The position numbers and the translations under genes were made by a program. 46,997 nucleotides of DNA, taken from contig CAMDGQ010000032.1 of assembly GCA_945897955.1 (NCBI GenBank), positions 1 through 46,997 of the forward strand, written 5' to 3'. Positions within the stretch are counted from its first letter, which is position 1; each line of letters opens with the position of its first letter. The notes under the pieces were generated by a model, which was not told the origin of the DNA, ran no database searches, and worked only from the letters and a program-made list of their open reading frames with translations. The stretch comes from Tepidiphilus sp. J10. GTDB taxonomy: Bacteria; Pseudomonadota; Gammaproteobacteria; Burkholderiales; Thiobacillaceae. Shown here one piece after another: positions 26,801-34,480 of this stretch.

Positions 26801-29800
26801 GATTAGAGACAGAGTGACCGTGCCGCTGAAATTGGCCGGCGCCACCAGATTGGCGGTGGCCAGTTCAGCGGGCGTCAGCACCCAGACGCGGCTGCTTCCG
26901 GCGCCGAACAGGAAGGTCGCGCCGGTGATGTCGAACTGGGCATCCAGCCCGGTGAGCTTGAGGGTGAGCCCTTCGGAGCCATCGCTGTCGCCGAGTGCCG
27001 CGCTGGTGATCAGGCTGGAGAGCGCGATCTGGCCGCCGGCCGCGTCAACCACCGCTTCGGTATTGGCCGGCGTGGCGGTGGCGATGACGGCGGCGTCGGC
27101 GACACCGAGAATATCGACGCTGATCGGCAGCGTGGTCGCCACCGAGGTACTGGTAGGCATGCCGGCAACCGCATCGACCGAAACCGCATCGACGGTCAGC
27201 GTGAAATCGACGTTGCTGTCCGGCGGCGGCGTGATGGTCAGCGTCCTGGTCTTGTCGAAGTTGACGATGGTGACGCTGCCCGCCGTGATGGTCTGCGCGA
27301 CGCCGTCATAGACCAGACTGACCGTGCCGGCCGGGATGCCGCTGATGGTGACGTCGAAGGTCTCCGTCAGATCGGCGCTGGTCGGCCGGATGACCAGCGG
27401 CAAGGCGGAATCTTCATTGCCGGTCGCCGGAGAAACCACCGACAGCGTGACGTTGTCCGCTACCGGATCGATGGCCAGATTGGTCAACGTCGCCGTGCCG
27501 GAAGTGGCGGTGACCGTGGCGCCGGTGTCCGGATCGGTGTCGATGGTCTTGGCCTGGATGCCGATGCTGAAGAATCCGGCAATGTTGGCCGCCGCCTTGA
27601 ACTCGACGGTATCCAGCCAGGCGATTGGAATTTCCACTGGCGCGCCGACGTAGGTCAGCTCGTGCGCGCCGCCGCCGTCGGTGTATTTGAACTGCGAGCC
27701 GATGGCCGAGCCGCCCGACAAAGTCGGCGTCAGCAGCGCGAAGGTCTGTTCGTCGGCATCCTCGTTGCTCCACGGGGTTTCAAACACGAAGCCATCCGTA
27801 TCGAGCCGGAACCAGGTGTCTTCCAAGCCATGCGTGGTATAGGTGAAATCGCCGTTCATGGTCAGATCGTCGAGCGCATTGCCATCGCTGTCGCCGCCGA
27901 TCAGTTCCGCGACCGGGGTGACCGTGACATCGATGACATGATCGGCGGTGATGGTGCTGACAACCGCCGCGCCATTGACGGTGTTGCTGTCGCTGCTGGT
28001 GATGCTCAAGGTCAGACTGATGTCCGTGCTGGAATGCGCCGGCGGGGTGAGGGTGTAGTTCTTGTAATCGAGTGACAGTGACGTGACATCGGCACCGGGC
28101 AGTGTGTAGTCGGTCGCGCCATCGCCGTTATGCACGATTGCGCCCAGGTGGTTCTTGATCACCCAGCCGGTTGGCAGGTTCATCACGCTGATGCCGGTGA
28201 GGGTTTCGACGCCGGTACCGGTATCGCTGACCGCCAGGCTGGCCATGAACTTGACTGGCGTGTCTTCCGGTGTCGTCACGTTCGGTGCGCTGATGTCGTC
28301 GGCAATCGGATTGACGTGCAGGTTGAGGGTGACGAAATCGGTGAGCTCCGCCGGTGCCGGGGGGGGCGAATCCGCGTCGCTGTCGAGCGCGCGCAGGGTG
28401 ACCGTGATGCCGCCGATATCGCCGCTGAAGTCGGGTGGCGGCGTCAGGCTGATCGCCGGCAGTGTGTTGTTGCCGACCAGTTGCACGCTGGCCGTTCCGC
28501 CCACGCCGACGGTGACGCCGTTGACCACTGATCCCGTCGGCAGACCGGCGAGGTCGATGAAGCGCGTCTCGCTGCCGTCGAGATCGCTGAAAGTCGCCGA
28601 CAGCAGCGCGCCGAGGTCGAAGCTGGTGTCTTCATTGATGGTGGCGTCATAGTCTGCGTCGCCGCCGTTGATCTTCAAGTCCACTGCGTCAGTCACCGCC
28701 CGCACATCCACCGCTACCGTGGTGGTGGAGGTGGCGCCTGCTACGCCGCTGATCGGCACGTTGGCATCATCCACCTCGAACTCGGTCACGCTCATGGTGA
28801 CAGTGAAATTGGTCGCGTTGTGCGCCACCGGATTGACCTTCAGCGCTTCGAACTGCGCCGTGGTCAGGGTCAGCGTTGCCGCGCCGGGTGTGGCGACCAG
28901 ATTTGTGGCATCGCTGAGCAGCACGGTGATCGCGGCGCCGGTCGAGGTGGTCAGCAGCGCATCGCCGCCGCTGCCATCGAGCAGTTGCACGCCGCTGGGG
29001 ATGCCGGTCAATGTGATCAGCGACAGACGTTCCGGGTTGTCGCCCGCCAGGGCGAGGTTCTCGTCCGTGGCATCGGTGACGCTCGGCGCGTTGAGGCCGA
29101 GCGTCACGGCGGTGTCTTCGTCGGTGGAGACCGTAGCGGCGTCGCGCGACAGCGCCGGGGCGTCGGAGACCGGGTTGAGCGTGATGCTCAGGCTTGCGCT
29201 GCCGGTAAAGGAAGCATTGCCGCCGGTATAGGTCACTACCGGCACCGGGCCGCTGTAGTGCGTGTGCGGCGTGAAGGTGTAGCCGCCATCGGCAGCAAGC
29301 TGGAAGGTACCGATGTTGCCCCCGCTGGCGGTAGTCAGCGTAGCCGTATCCCCGGCGACGAAATTATCCTGGTCGCCGTCGCCATCCATGTCCACCGTGA
29401 AGGCGCTGACCGCCAGGCTTTCACCGCTGTCCGGGTCGGTGGTGTCATTGCTCAGCAGGTTGCCGGCCAGGACGGCGTCTTCATTGCTGCTTGCCGTATC
29501 GCTGTTGATGACGCCTGAATCATTCGTGCCGGTGATGGTGATTTGGACGGTCTGATCGTCGGTAGCGCCTTGCGTGTCGGTGGCACGCACGGTGTAGGTG
29601 AGGATCAGGGTCTGTCCGTCCGGAATGGCGTCGAAAGCCTGTGCGCCGGAATCGAAGGTCCAGATGATGCCGTTGGCGAGGCTGTCCTGCGCTGTGCTGG
29701 ATTCACCGCCGGTGACCGAGAACATGGCTTTCAGCGCCGCGTCCGTCGGCAGCACGCCGGCATAGGTGCCGCCCTTGGTGATCGTATCGACCTTGGACAT

Positions 29801-32200
29801 GGTGACCGTGTCACTGGTGTCGACATCGCCGATGCTCAGTGTGCCGCTGACGCTCAGACCGGCATTGGTTTCGATCAGGCTCTCGGCGGCGCTGTCGCCG
29901 GCGCCGATGGAGATCACCGGCGCATCGTTGCTGCCGTTGACGGTGACCGTCAGCGTCGTGCTGCTGGTCGCGCCCTGGCTGTCGGTGATGGTGTAGGTGA
30001 AGGTGTCGGTCAGCGTTTCGCCCACCGCCAGCGCCTGCACGGCCGCATCGGTGTTGTCGAGGCTGTAGGTATAGGCGCCGTTGGCGGCGATATTGACGCT
30101 GCCATAGGTTCCGGTCACGCCTGTCGCCACGCTGCCACTGGCCGAGCCCGGCGTGCCGGCGGCGACGCCGGTCACACTGCGCGTGTCGCCGGTATCGACG
30201 TCGGTGTCGTTGGTGAGCACATTGCCGGCGACGATGGTGGTCGCGGCATTGGAATCGTCATTGCCGGCCTGGTCGGCGGCGTCTTCGGTGACGCTGGCAG
30301 TGTCGGCTATGGCGACGGGTGTGTCATTCGTGCCGGTAAGGGTGATGGTGAGCGTGGTGAAGGCGGTGCCGCCTTCGCCGTCGCTGATCGCGTAGCTGAA
30401 GGTGTCGGTGGCGGTGACGCCGGTACCGAGGGCATCGGCGGCGGCGGTGTCGGCGACGTAGCTGTAGCTGCCGTCGCCGTTGAGGGTGAGATGGCCGTAG
30501 GTGCCGAGCAGGCTGCCGCCGACATTGGCGGTGCCGACCGCTGCCGTGTTGGCGGCGGTGCCGGTGCTGACGCCGATGACCGTGAGGGCGTCGCCATCAA
30601 TGTCGCTGTCGAGGCCGGCGGGGATGCCCGTGCTTTGAATCACGCCAGTGGCGGCGTTGACCGTGAGCGTGGCGTCTTCGTTGACCGCGTTGGTGTCGGG
30701 TTGCGCCACCGGGGTGTCATTGACTGGATTGACGGTGACATTGACCGTCGCGGTCTCGGTAACACCTGTCGGGCTGGTGACGGTGTAGGTGTAGGAATCA
30801 GGACCGTTGTAATCGGGGTCCGGTGTGTAGGTCAGCGTGCCGTCGCCATTGTTGACCACCGTGCCGTGCGTGCCCTGGGTGATGGCAGTGATGAGCGGGG
30901 TGCCTTGAAAGCTGTCGTTCACCAGAACACTGGTGGTAACCGGCGTGTCTTCGTTGGTCGTCACTGTGTCGTCGGCAATATCGACCACCGGATTGACGGT
31001 GACATTGACCGTCGCGGTCTCGGTAACGCCAGTCGGGCTGGTGACGGTGTAGGTGTAGCTGTCCGTACCGTTGTAGTCGGGGTCCGGTGTGTAAGTCAGT
31101 GTGCCGTCGCCATTGTTGACCACTGTGCCATGCGTGCCCTGGGTGATGGCGGTAATGAGCGGGGTGCCTTCGAAGCTGTCGTTCACCAGCACGCTGGTGG
31201 TAACCGGCGTGTCTTCGTTGGTCGTCACGGCATCGTCGGCGATATCGACCACCGGATTGACGGTGATGCGCAGCGTCGATGTGCTTGTGTCACCCTGGCC
31301 ATCGCTGATGGTGTAAGTCACCACCGGCACTGGCCCATTGAAATCCGGCGCGGGAGTGAAGGTGTAGCCGCCATCGGTCTGAATCAGCAGCGTGCCGATG
31401 CCGGGAATGGTCGCGGTCTGGCCCGCATTGAAAGAACCGGCGATGCCGGTGATGCTGAAACCGGTGACGGTCAGCAGGCCGCCATCCGGATCACTGTCGT
31501 TGACGAGCAGCCCGGCGCTGGCGGGGACAATGAGCGGAATATCTTCCGTAACAACGGTGCTGTCCGCGATCGCCGAGGGTGATTGATTCAGGATTCGAGT
31601 TCCGGAACCGCCATTGAATGGATTGAGGATATCCGGGCGGAAAGTGCCAAACGTGAAGTCGATCGGTTCAATCCTTTCCTGAATCCGGGGCAGACGCACA
31701 AAGCTGTAGCCGCTATTGATGTCGCTGGTTTCGTCGAGCACGCCGCCGTCATAGGGGTTGAGCGCATTCGAACGCGAAGCGCCAAACTCGAATTTGAGTT
31801 GCTCCAGTTGCTCCTGAACTCGCAACAGGCGCACAAAGCTGTTGCCGTCATCGGCTTCTCCGCCTTGTCCGCTTGCGGGCGCATTGTCGGAGTCGGGATT
31901 CTTGACCGGCTCGACGGCGTCCAGCACACGGGCCAGGGTGGCGGTTCCTACTTCTGCTTCCTGGCTTTGCGGGCGGGTTGTGGCGGCCAATTCCTCTGTC
32001 ATGGCGACAGTCTGGTTCGGGTCGATTTCCAGCCTGCCGCCGTCTTCGAACTTCAATTCCACTCGCCCGTTCGGTGAAGTAACAATGCTGTCACCGATCT
32101 GTATCACGTCACCCGGATGGAGCTTGCGCAATTCGCCGTTCGCGTTTCTGACCTGAACTTCGCCGATGACTGCGACTACGGTGGCGAGGGTTGTGCTCAT
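23876..32200 (-). CDS. Giant retention-module adhesin with cadherin/VCBS-type repeats (LapA/BapA-like)
   Basis: A 2774-residue, strongly acidic, Thr/Ser/Asp/Gly-rich surface protein. The start at 32200 (MSTTLATVVAVIG) has GGAG six bases upstream. Residues 1 to about 100 match the retention module of LapA-type adhesins (IGEVQVRNANGELRKLHPGDVI, then VELKFEDGGRLEID), which plugs the outer-membrane secretion channel. A linker follows with two 45-residue repeats. Next come many tandem cadherin/VCBS-type domains (NEDTPVTTSVLVNDS, YTPDPDYNG, DTFTYTITDSQG and similar), two of them nearly identical at DNA level (30726-31253). The C-terminus (GNDTLLYDG, a degenerate RTX-like motif, and a hydrophobic end) fits type I secretion. 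An Ala-Ala pair near 72-73 might be a LapG-like cleavage site, but the match is weak. No type I secretion, lapD or lapG gene is in the window. Confidence 0.88.
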   Translation of the reverse strand: MSTTLATVVAVIGEVQVRNANGELRKLHPGDVIQIGDSIVTSPNGRVELKFEDGGRLEIDPNQTVAMTEELAATTRPQSQEAEVGTATLARVLDAVEPVKNPDSDNAPASGQGGEADDGNSFVRLLRVQEQLEQLKFEFGASRSNALNPYDGGVLDETSDINSGYSFVRLPRIQERIEPIDFTFGTFRPDILNPFNGGSGTRILNQSPSAIADSTVVTEDIPLIVPASAGLLVNDSDPDGGLLTVTGFSITGIAGSFNAGQTATIPGIGTLLIQTDGGYTFTPAPDFNGPVPVVTYTISDGQGDTSTSTLRITVNPVVDIADDAVTTNEDTPVTTSVLVNDSFEGTPLITAITQGTHGTVVNNGDGTLTYTPDPDYNGTDSYTYTVTSPTGVTETATVNVTVNPVVDIADDTVTTNEDTPVTTSVLVNDSFQGTPLITAITQGTHGTVVNNGDGTLTYTPDPDYNGPDSYTYTVTSPTGVTETATVNVTVNPVNDTPVAQPDTNAVNEDATLTVNAATGVIQSTGIPAGLDSDIDGDALTVIGVSTGTAANTAAVGTANVGGSLLGTYGHLTLNGDGSYSYVADTAAADALGTGVTATDTFSYAISDGEGGTAFTTLTITLTGTNDTPVAIADTASVTEDAADQAGNDDSNAATTIVAGNVLTNDTDVDTGDTRSVTGVAAGTPGSASGSVATGVTGTYGSVNIAANGAYTYSLDNTDAAVQALAVGETLTDTFTYTITDSQGATSSTTLTVTVNGSNDAPVISIGAGDSAAESLIETNAGLSVSGTLSIGDVDTSDTVTMSKVDTITKGGTYAGVLPTDAALKAMFSVTGGESSTAQDSLANGIIWTFDSGAQAFDAIPDGQTLILTYTVRATDTQGATDDQTVQITITGTNDSGVINSDTASSNEDAVLAGNLLSNDTTDPDSGESLAVSAFTVDMDGDGDQDNFVAGDTATLTTASGGNIGTFQLAADGGYTFTPHTHYSGPVPVVTYTGGNASFTGSASLSITLNPVSDAPALSRDAATVSTDEDTAVTLGLNAPSVTDATDENLALAGDNPERLSLITLTGIPSGVQLLDGSGGDALLTTSTGAAITVLLSDATNLVATPGAATLTLTTAQFEALKVNPVAHNATNFTVTMSVTEFEVDDANVPISGVAGATSTTTVAVDVRAVTDAVDLKINGGDADYDATINEDTSFDLGALLSATFSDLDGSETRFIDLAGLPTGSVVNGVTVGVGGTASVQLVGNNTLPAISLTPPPDFSGDIGGITVTLRALDSDADSPPPAPAELTDFVTLNLHVNPIADDISAPNVTTPEDTPVKFMASLAVSDTGTGVETLTGISVMNLPTGWVIKNHLGAIVHNGDGATDYTLPGADVTSLSLDYKNYTLTPPAHSSTDISLTLSITSSDSNTVNGAAVVSTITADHVIDVTVTPVAELIGGDSDGNALDDLTMNGDFTYTTHGLEDTWFRLDTDGFVFETPWSNEDADEQTFALLTPTLSGGSAIGSQFKYTDGGGAHELTYVGAPVEIPIAWLDTVEFKAAANIAGFFSIGIQAKTIDTDPDTGATVTATSGTATLTNLAIDPVADNVTLSVVSPATGNEDSALPLVIRPTSADLTETFDVTISGIPAGTVSLVYDGVAQTITAGSVTIVNFDKTRTLTITPPPDSNVDFTLTVDAVSVDAVAGMPTSTSVATTLPISVDILGVADAAVIATATPANTEAVVDAAGGQIALSSLITSAALGDSDGSEGLTLKLTGLDAQFDITGATFLFGAGSSRVWVLTPAELATANLVAPANFSGTVTLSLIPITTEDDGNSLSDAPIALSTTITPSPEATLNTSTTLNEDTLAQVSFALQAQNGDSNETLASVWITAADVDANPNFTLYFGNGTSTTLAAAAGSQPGVVLDAGMYKLTGAAINNLYVKGANNLSGSDSFGIQYEVTDPSSDASLAAVTTQTSATYTLTINPVTDAAAAAISGITASNANAGVAGTIVTATGTTSLDVTVAISKLNDVNAGNTPDTDTSESLIQLIIDGVPQGVNVVGATYIGNSTAGGNTGQWLLSVADTFNSATLSRTVTFDLDGTASQLGGLDQLISINAVTQDGAAATVAASASWTLQTAPVGTFDDTAAVPQVPANIDTWNVVPLPANVALEDTTLNANDLIDAQISGSGPFSITLTNVPAGATVTGMTAATVGGETIWTASATGGNAALQALLNGIGITPPANLNSNNAGNLAFNATLTTYAAGGARTDATFAVSQPITPVSDAAVVTVSAPNANEGDAVAFTVQVANPADAGFAGLVDGKLYLKLDSSGLNPATGGSLSDAGGALATTTVSGVAGVPDGDYYVINGVSVGDTLNFTYTPDAHASGAVSLTAYVQSQETNAGNVIAASGTDSFNIAPVNSGYNLAANNASGAEDSRIQLDITSAGLVDGDGSESVLGATLKNVPNGYLVYVGANAGAAILATNAGDDGLGNNIWAIPATGGVLPAYIAVLPPPNASGTVTGLQLSVLTREAGLAPTETNVSFDLIVAGVADGITLTPTLSFGVEGDIIPLNLNASMLDTDGSETATLTINGLGQYAAFFANAAPLAAAYDSGTDTYTLAGIDNADVNNLGFLQGARSGTLNISAFTSDGASTSVPVNATLSIDIGDKLATTGNDTLLYDGNPLNGLAGVDVVQLRLGENLDFATSPVKPSNIETLDLMPAGQVHSLSNLTLQDVLDMTDSGKTLSILGDGGDSVSLKDGAGVWSKGAAVSEGGHTFDVYSNSLDPAVTLKIEQAINASIV
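30726..31253 (-). repeat. Two tandem 264-base repeats inside the adhesin gene
   Basis: Copies 30726-30989 and 30990-31253 are nearly identical, differing mainly by scattered single-base changes, and each encodes one 88-residue domain (DIADD.VTTNEDTPVTTSVL and following). Neighbouring domains are much more diverged, so this looks like a recent in-frame duplication. Confidence 0.9.
31607..31846 (-). repeat. Duplicated 45-residue motif in the adhesin linker
   Basis: Right after the retention module two ungapped copies occur with a 45-residue period: GNSFVRLLRVQEQLEQLKFE and GYSFVRLPRIQERIEPIDFT, each followed by FG..R...LNP..GG. The pattern SFVRL.R.QE, then FG, then LNP..GG is kept. They are not the surrounding cadherin-type domains. 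Confidence 0.8.
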
Positions 32201-32323
32201 CGGATGCTCCATTTTTGAAATTGACGGTGGAATTTAACTGTTCGTGGCTGCATGAAAATTGGACTGAAGGACAATACATGCGGTCTTGCACCGTTCTTGA
32301 ACACCTCCAACCAGGATTTTGTG

Positions 32324-32353
32324 TTGGATAGAACAGCGCCCCGCCGCTAAAAT
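32324..32353 (+). promoter_or_regulatory. Candidate sigma-70 promoter for the small ORF
   Basis: TTGGAT (32324-32329), 18 bases, TAAAAT (32348-32353). A transcript starting near 32360 would carry the AGGAG ribosome site just before the ATG at 32381. The -10 lies inside a GCCGC/GCGGC inverted repeat. Confidence 0.5.
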
Positions 32354-32380
32354 TGCGGCAGTCATTCCTAGGAGATCGCA

Positions 32381-32488
32381 ATGAATCATCTGTTCAACAA
32401 GACCGCACTGCCCATCACGCTGGTCATCATCATGATCGCTTGGGCCTGGGCCAGTTTTTTATCCGTAGCGCTGAGTTCGCTGTTCTGA
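32381..32488 (+). CDS. Small single-pass membrane peptide (35 residues)
   Basis: ATG at 32381 preceded by AGGAG at seven-base spacing opens a 35-codon frame: MNHLFNKTALPITLVIIMIA, then WAWASFLSVALSSLF, then TGA at 32486. The middle is a convincing membrane helix (about 10-31), with a short basic N-terminus implying an inside-facing start. It has its own candidate promoter and ends 11 bases before a strong terminator, so it forms a complete mini transcription unit between the adhesin and rpoH. No known family is recognised. It may be a stress-related or regulatory membrane peptide, but that is only suggested by position. Confidence 0.6.
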   Translation: MNHLFNKTALPITLVIIMIAWAWASFLSVALSSLF

Positions 32489-32498
32489 TTTTTCAGGC

Positions 32499-32538
32499 GC
32501 AATAAAAAAGCCCCGCAAATGCGGGGCTTTTTTATTGC
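32499..32538. terminator. Bidirectional intrinsic terminator between small ORF and rpoH
   Basis: GCAATAAAAAAGCCCCGC-AAAT-GCGGGGCTTTTTTATTGC is a perfect 18-base stem with a 4-base loop, flanked by A-run and T-run, so it works on both strands. It ends the small ORF transcript (plus) and rpoH (minus), which converge here. Confidence 0.93.
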
Positions 32539-32551
32539 CTGCCGGGCTGGA

Positions 32552-33403
32552 TCAGGTAGCCAGCGCAGATTTGAGTTTCTGCAGCGCTTTGGCTTCGATC
32601 TGGCGCACACGTTCGGCGGAGATGCTGTAAATCGCGGCGAGGTCATGCAGCGTGGACGGGTTCTCCTCGTTCAGCCAGCGCGCTTCGATGATATGCCGGC
32701 TGCGTGCATCGAGGCTGCCCAGCGCATGGACAAGTCCCTCGCTGGCAAGCTTCTCGCGTTCGGCGATTTCCATGCGCTGGGTAGGCTCGGCATTCGGCGC
32801 GGCAAGATAGGCAATCGGAGCGAATGCTTCATCATCGTCATCGACGCTGCCTTCCAGCGCCATGTCCTGGCCGTAAAGCCGGGTTTCCATTTCTCGGACA
32901 TCGGACTGATTGACGTTAAGCGTCCTGGCCATTTCTTCGACTTCATTGGATGAAAGCGAAGCGCTGCCGGTCTTCATGCTGCGCAAGTTGAAGAACAGTT
33001 TTCGTTGCGCCTTGGTAGTGGCAACTTTCACCAAACGCCAGTTTTTCAATACAAATTCGTGAATTTCCGCCTTGATCCAATGCACGGCAAAAGACACCAG
33101 ACGCACGCCACGATCCGGGTCATAACGCTTCACTGCCTTCATCAAACCTATGTTGCCTTCCTGAATCAGGTCGGCGTGCGGCAAACCATAACCAAGGTAG
33201 CCACGGGCGATGGCGACGACAAGACGCAGGTGCGAAAGAATCAACTGACGCGCGGCGTCAAGATCCTCTTCGTCACGAAAGCGCACAGCCAGATCGTGTT
33301 CCTGCTCGGCGCTCAGCAACGGAAAACGATTTACGGCCTGGATGTAGTTTTCCAGGCTGCCAAGCAGATTGGGTACTGGAAAATCAAGTGTTTGAGCGGT
33401 CAT
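32552..33403 (-). CDS. rpoH: RNA polymerase sigma factor RpoH (sigma-32)
   Basis: The heat-shock sigma factor. The 283-residue product has region 1.2/2.1 (NLLGSLENYIQAVNRFPLLSAEQE), the core-binding and -10 region (RLVVAIARGYLGYGLPHADLIQEGNIGLMKAVKRYDP), the RpoH box (QRKLFFNLR, diagnostic of sigma-32) and region 4 (STLHDLAAIYSISAERVRQIEAKAL). A GAGGAGG ribosome site lies close before the ATG. Its promoter overlaps a perfect CIRCE operator (33437-33463), so HrcA should repress it. It ends at the bidirectional terminator shared with the small ORF. Confidence 0.98.
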   Translation of the reverse strand: MTAQTLDFPVPNLLGSLENYIQAVNRFPLLSAEQEHDLAVRFRDEEDLDAARQLILSHLRLVVAIARGYLGYGLPHADLIQEGNIGLMKAVKRYDPDRGVRLVSFAVHWIKAEIHEFVLKNWRLVKVATTKAQRKLFFNLRSMKTGSASLSSNEVEEMARTLNVNQSDVREMETRLYGQDMALEGSVDDDDEAFAPIAYLAAPNAEPTQRMEIAEREKLASEGLVHALGSLDARSRHIIEARWLNEENPSTLHDLAAIYSISAERVRQIEAKALQKLKSALAT

Positions 33404-33433
33404 TGAGAGAACCTCCTCGATTCAGTTGATACA

Positions 33434-33463
33434 ATTTTAGCACTCTGACGTTGAGAGTGCTAA
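33434..33463 (-). promoter_or_regulatory. Candidate rpoH promoter overlapped by CIRCE
   Basis: On the minus strand TTAGCA (33463-33458), 18 bases, TAAAAT (33439-33434), 31 bases before the rpoH ATG. Each hexamer falls within or across an arm of the CIRCE repeat, so a bound repressor would block polymerase. Confidence 0.6.
33437..33463. promoter_or_regulatory. CIRCE operator (HrcA binding site)
   Basis: TTAGCACTC, nine bases, GAGTGCTAA: an exact match to the CIRCE consensus in both arms and in spacing. CIRCE is the operator of the heat-inactivated repressor HrcA. It lies 34 bases upstream of rpoH and its arms cover the candidate -35 and -10. Confidence 0.95.
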
Positions 33464-33635
33464 GCGCAGGAAGTTCAATCAAGCAAGAATTTTTGTTCGA
33501 TGAATTGGGTTCTGACCGTACGGCAAGGCTCGGTATTCCGAGGCGCTTGAATTATGCGCAATGGCAAAGCCAAATCCAGCCTGCCCGCCAGGTTGATTGG
33601 GTTAGCAGCCTGTCGACTTTTCCTGCTTTCCGCCT
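33464..33635. other. Gap between rpoH control region and EAL remnant
   Basis: These 172 bases, part of a 360-base stretch without an intact gene, contain no feature I can support. Short open frames run through both strands, but none has a ribosome site or a recognisable protein. The sequence may be debris from the gene whose 3' end remains at 33636-33752. Confidence 0.5.
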
Positions 33636-33752
33636 GTTGCCGAATATGTCCACAAGCCGGTGATTGCCGAGATTCTGAAAGAGATGGGCGTGGACTATGC
33701 GCAGGGCTTCGCGCTGCACGAACCGGAGCCGTTCGAAGCGCCGCCGGCCTGA
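33636..33752 (+). pseudogene. C-terminal remnant of an EAL-domain (c-di-GMP phosphodiesterase) gene
   Basis: Reading the plus strand in frame from 33636 gives VAEYVHKPVIAEILKEMG, then VDYAQGFALHEPEPF, ending in TGA at 33750. This matches the last part of EAL phosphodiesterases, where the MG(V/A)DYAQG(Y/F) motif precedes the final helix and the protein's C-terminus. Upstream the same frame soon meets a stop (33603) and loses all similarity, there is no start codon or ribosome site, and the catalytic EAL core is absent. It is best read as the surviving 3' end of a deleted gene, about 38 codons long. Confidence 0.75.
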
Positions 33753-33823
33753 ATCGGCGCCCGGCGGGGGCTCATGCGGCGTGTCGGCGCTACACTGCGG
33801 CCGACCCAATAGATTGGCTTGCA

Positions 33824-34480
33824 ATGCCCACTCCCCTCCTCCTGCTCTGCCTGGCCTGGATCGGCTATTTCGCGGTGCATTCCGCGCTGGCTTCGCTTGC
33901 CGTGAAAACCTGGGTGGCCGTACGCTGGCCCGGGCTGATGCCGGCCTATCGCATTGTTTTCAATCTGCTGGCCGTGCTTGGCGTCACGCCGATACTCTGG
34001 CTGCTCTACCGCGAGCCGGGGCCGCTGCTGTGGAGCTGGTCCGGCGTCTGGGCCTATCTCGCCAACGGCCTCGCGCTGGCGGCGGTGGCGGGGGTTTTTT
34101 ATACCCTGCGCGACTACGATGGCGGTGAGTTCCTTGGCCTGCGGCAGTGGCGCAACCGGATTCGCAGCGTGCGCGATCAGGAGGCATTCCATCTTTCACC
34201 GGCGCATCGCTTCGTGCGCCATCCCTGGTATTTCTTCTCGCTGGTGCTGATCTGGACGCGCGACATGAGCCAGGCGATGTTGTTGTCGGCGGTGTTGATG
34301 ACTGCCTATTTCATCGTCGGCTCGCGACTGGAGGAACGCAAACTGATCGAGTATCACGGCGCGCGCTATCGGCAGTACATGGTGCGAGTCGCTGGTCTTG
34401 TGCCGTTGCCCTGGAAAATAATGACCCCGACCGAGGCGCGCGCGCTGGTCGGCGCGAAGGACAACCCGGAACCAGGTTAA
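33824..34480 (+). CDS. NnrU/isoprenylcysteine methyltransferase-like membrane protein
   Basis: A 218-residue polytopic membrane protein starting MPTPLLLLCLAWIGYFAVHS. The open frame runs upstream to 33554, but that stretch covers the EAL remnant in another frame and is not part of the gene. About five or six membrane segments are followed by a C-terminal region with RFVRHPWYFFSLVLIW and SRLEERKLIEYHGARYRQYM, which resembles the SAM-binding end of ICMT/NnrU-type membrane methyltransferases (RHP.Y, EE..L...G..Y..Y). A methyl-transfer activity is inferred; the substrate is unknown. Its stop codon shares the TTAA at 34477-34480 with the stop of the convergent GT-like gene. Confidence 0.82.
   Translation: MPTPLLLLCLAWIGYFAVHSALASLAVKTWVAVRWPGLMPAYRIVFNLLAVLGVTPILWLLYREPGPLLWSWSGVWAYLANGLALAAVAGVFYTLRDYDGGEFLGLRQWRNRIRSVRDQEAFHLSPAHRFVRHPWYFFSLVLIWTRDMSQAMLLSAVLMTAYFIVGSRLEERKLIEYHGARYRQYMVRVAGLVPLPWKIMTPTEARALVGAKDNPEPG

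Noticed and set aside
33451..33663. 70-codon plus-strand frame starting in the CIRCE region
   Set aside because: It begins inside the operator, has no ribosome site and no recognisable protein, and overlaps the EAL remnant in a different frame.
33554..33823. N-terminal extension of the NnrU-like gene to 33554
   Set aside because: The extra 90 residues are Cys/Arg-rich, cover the EAL remnant in another frame, and the first family-like sequence begins at the Met at 33824.
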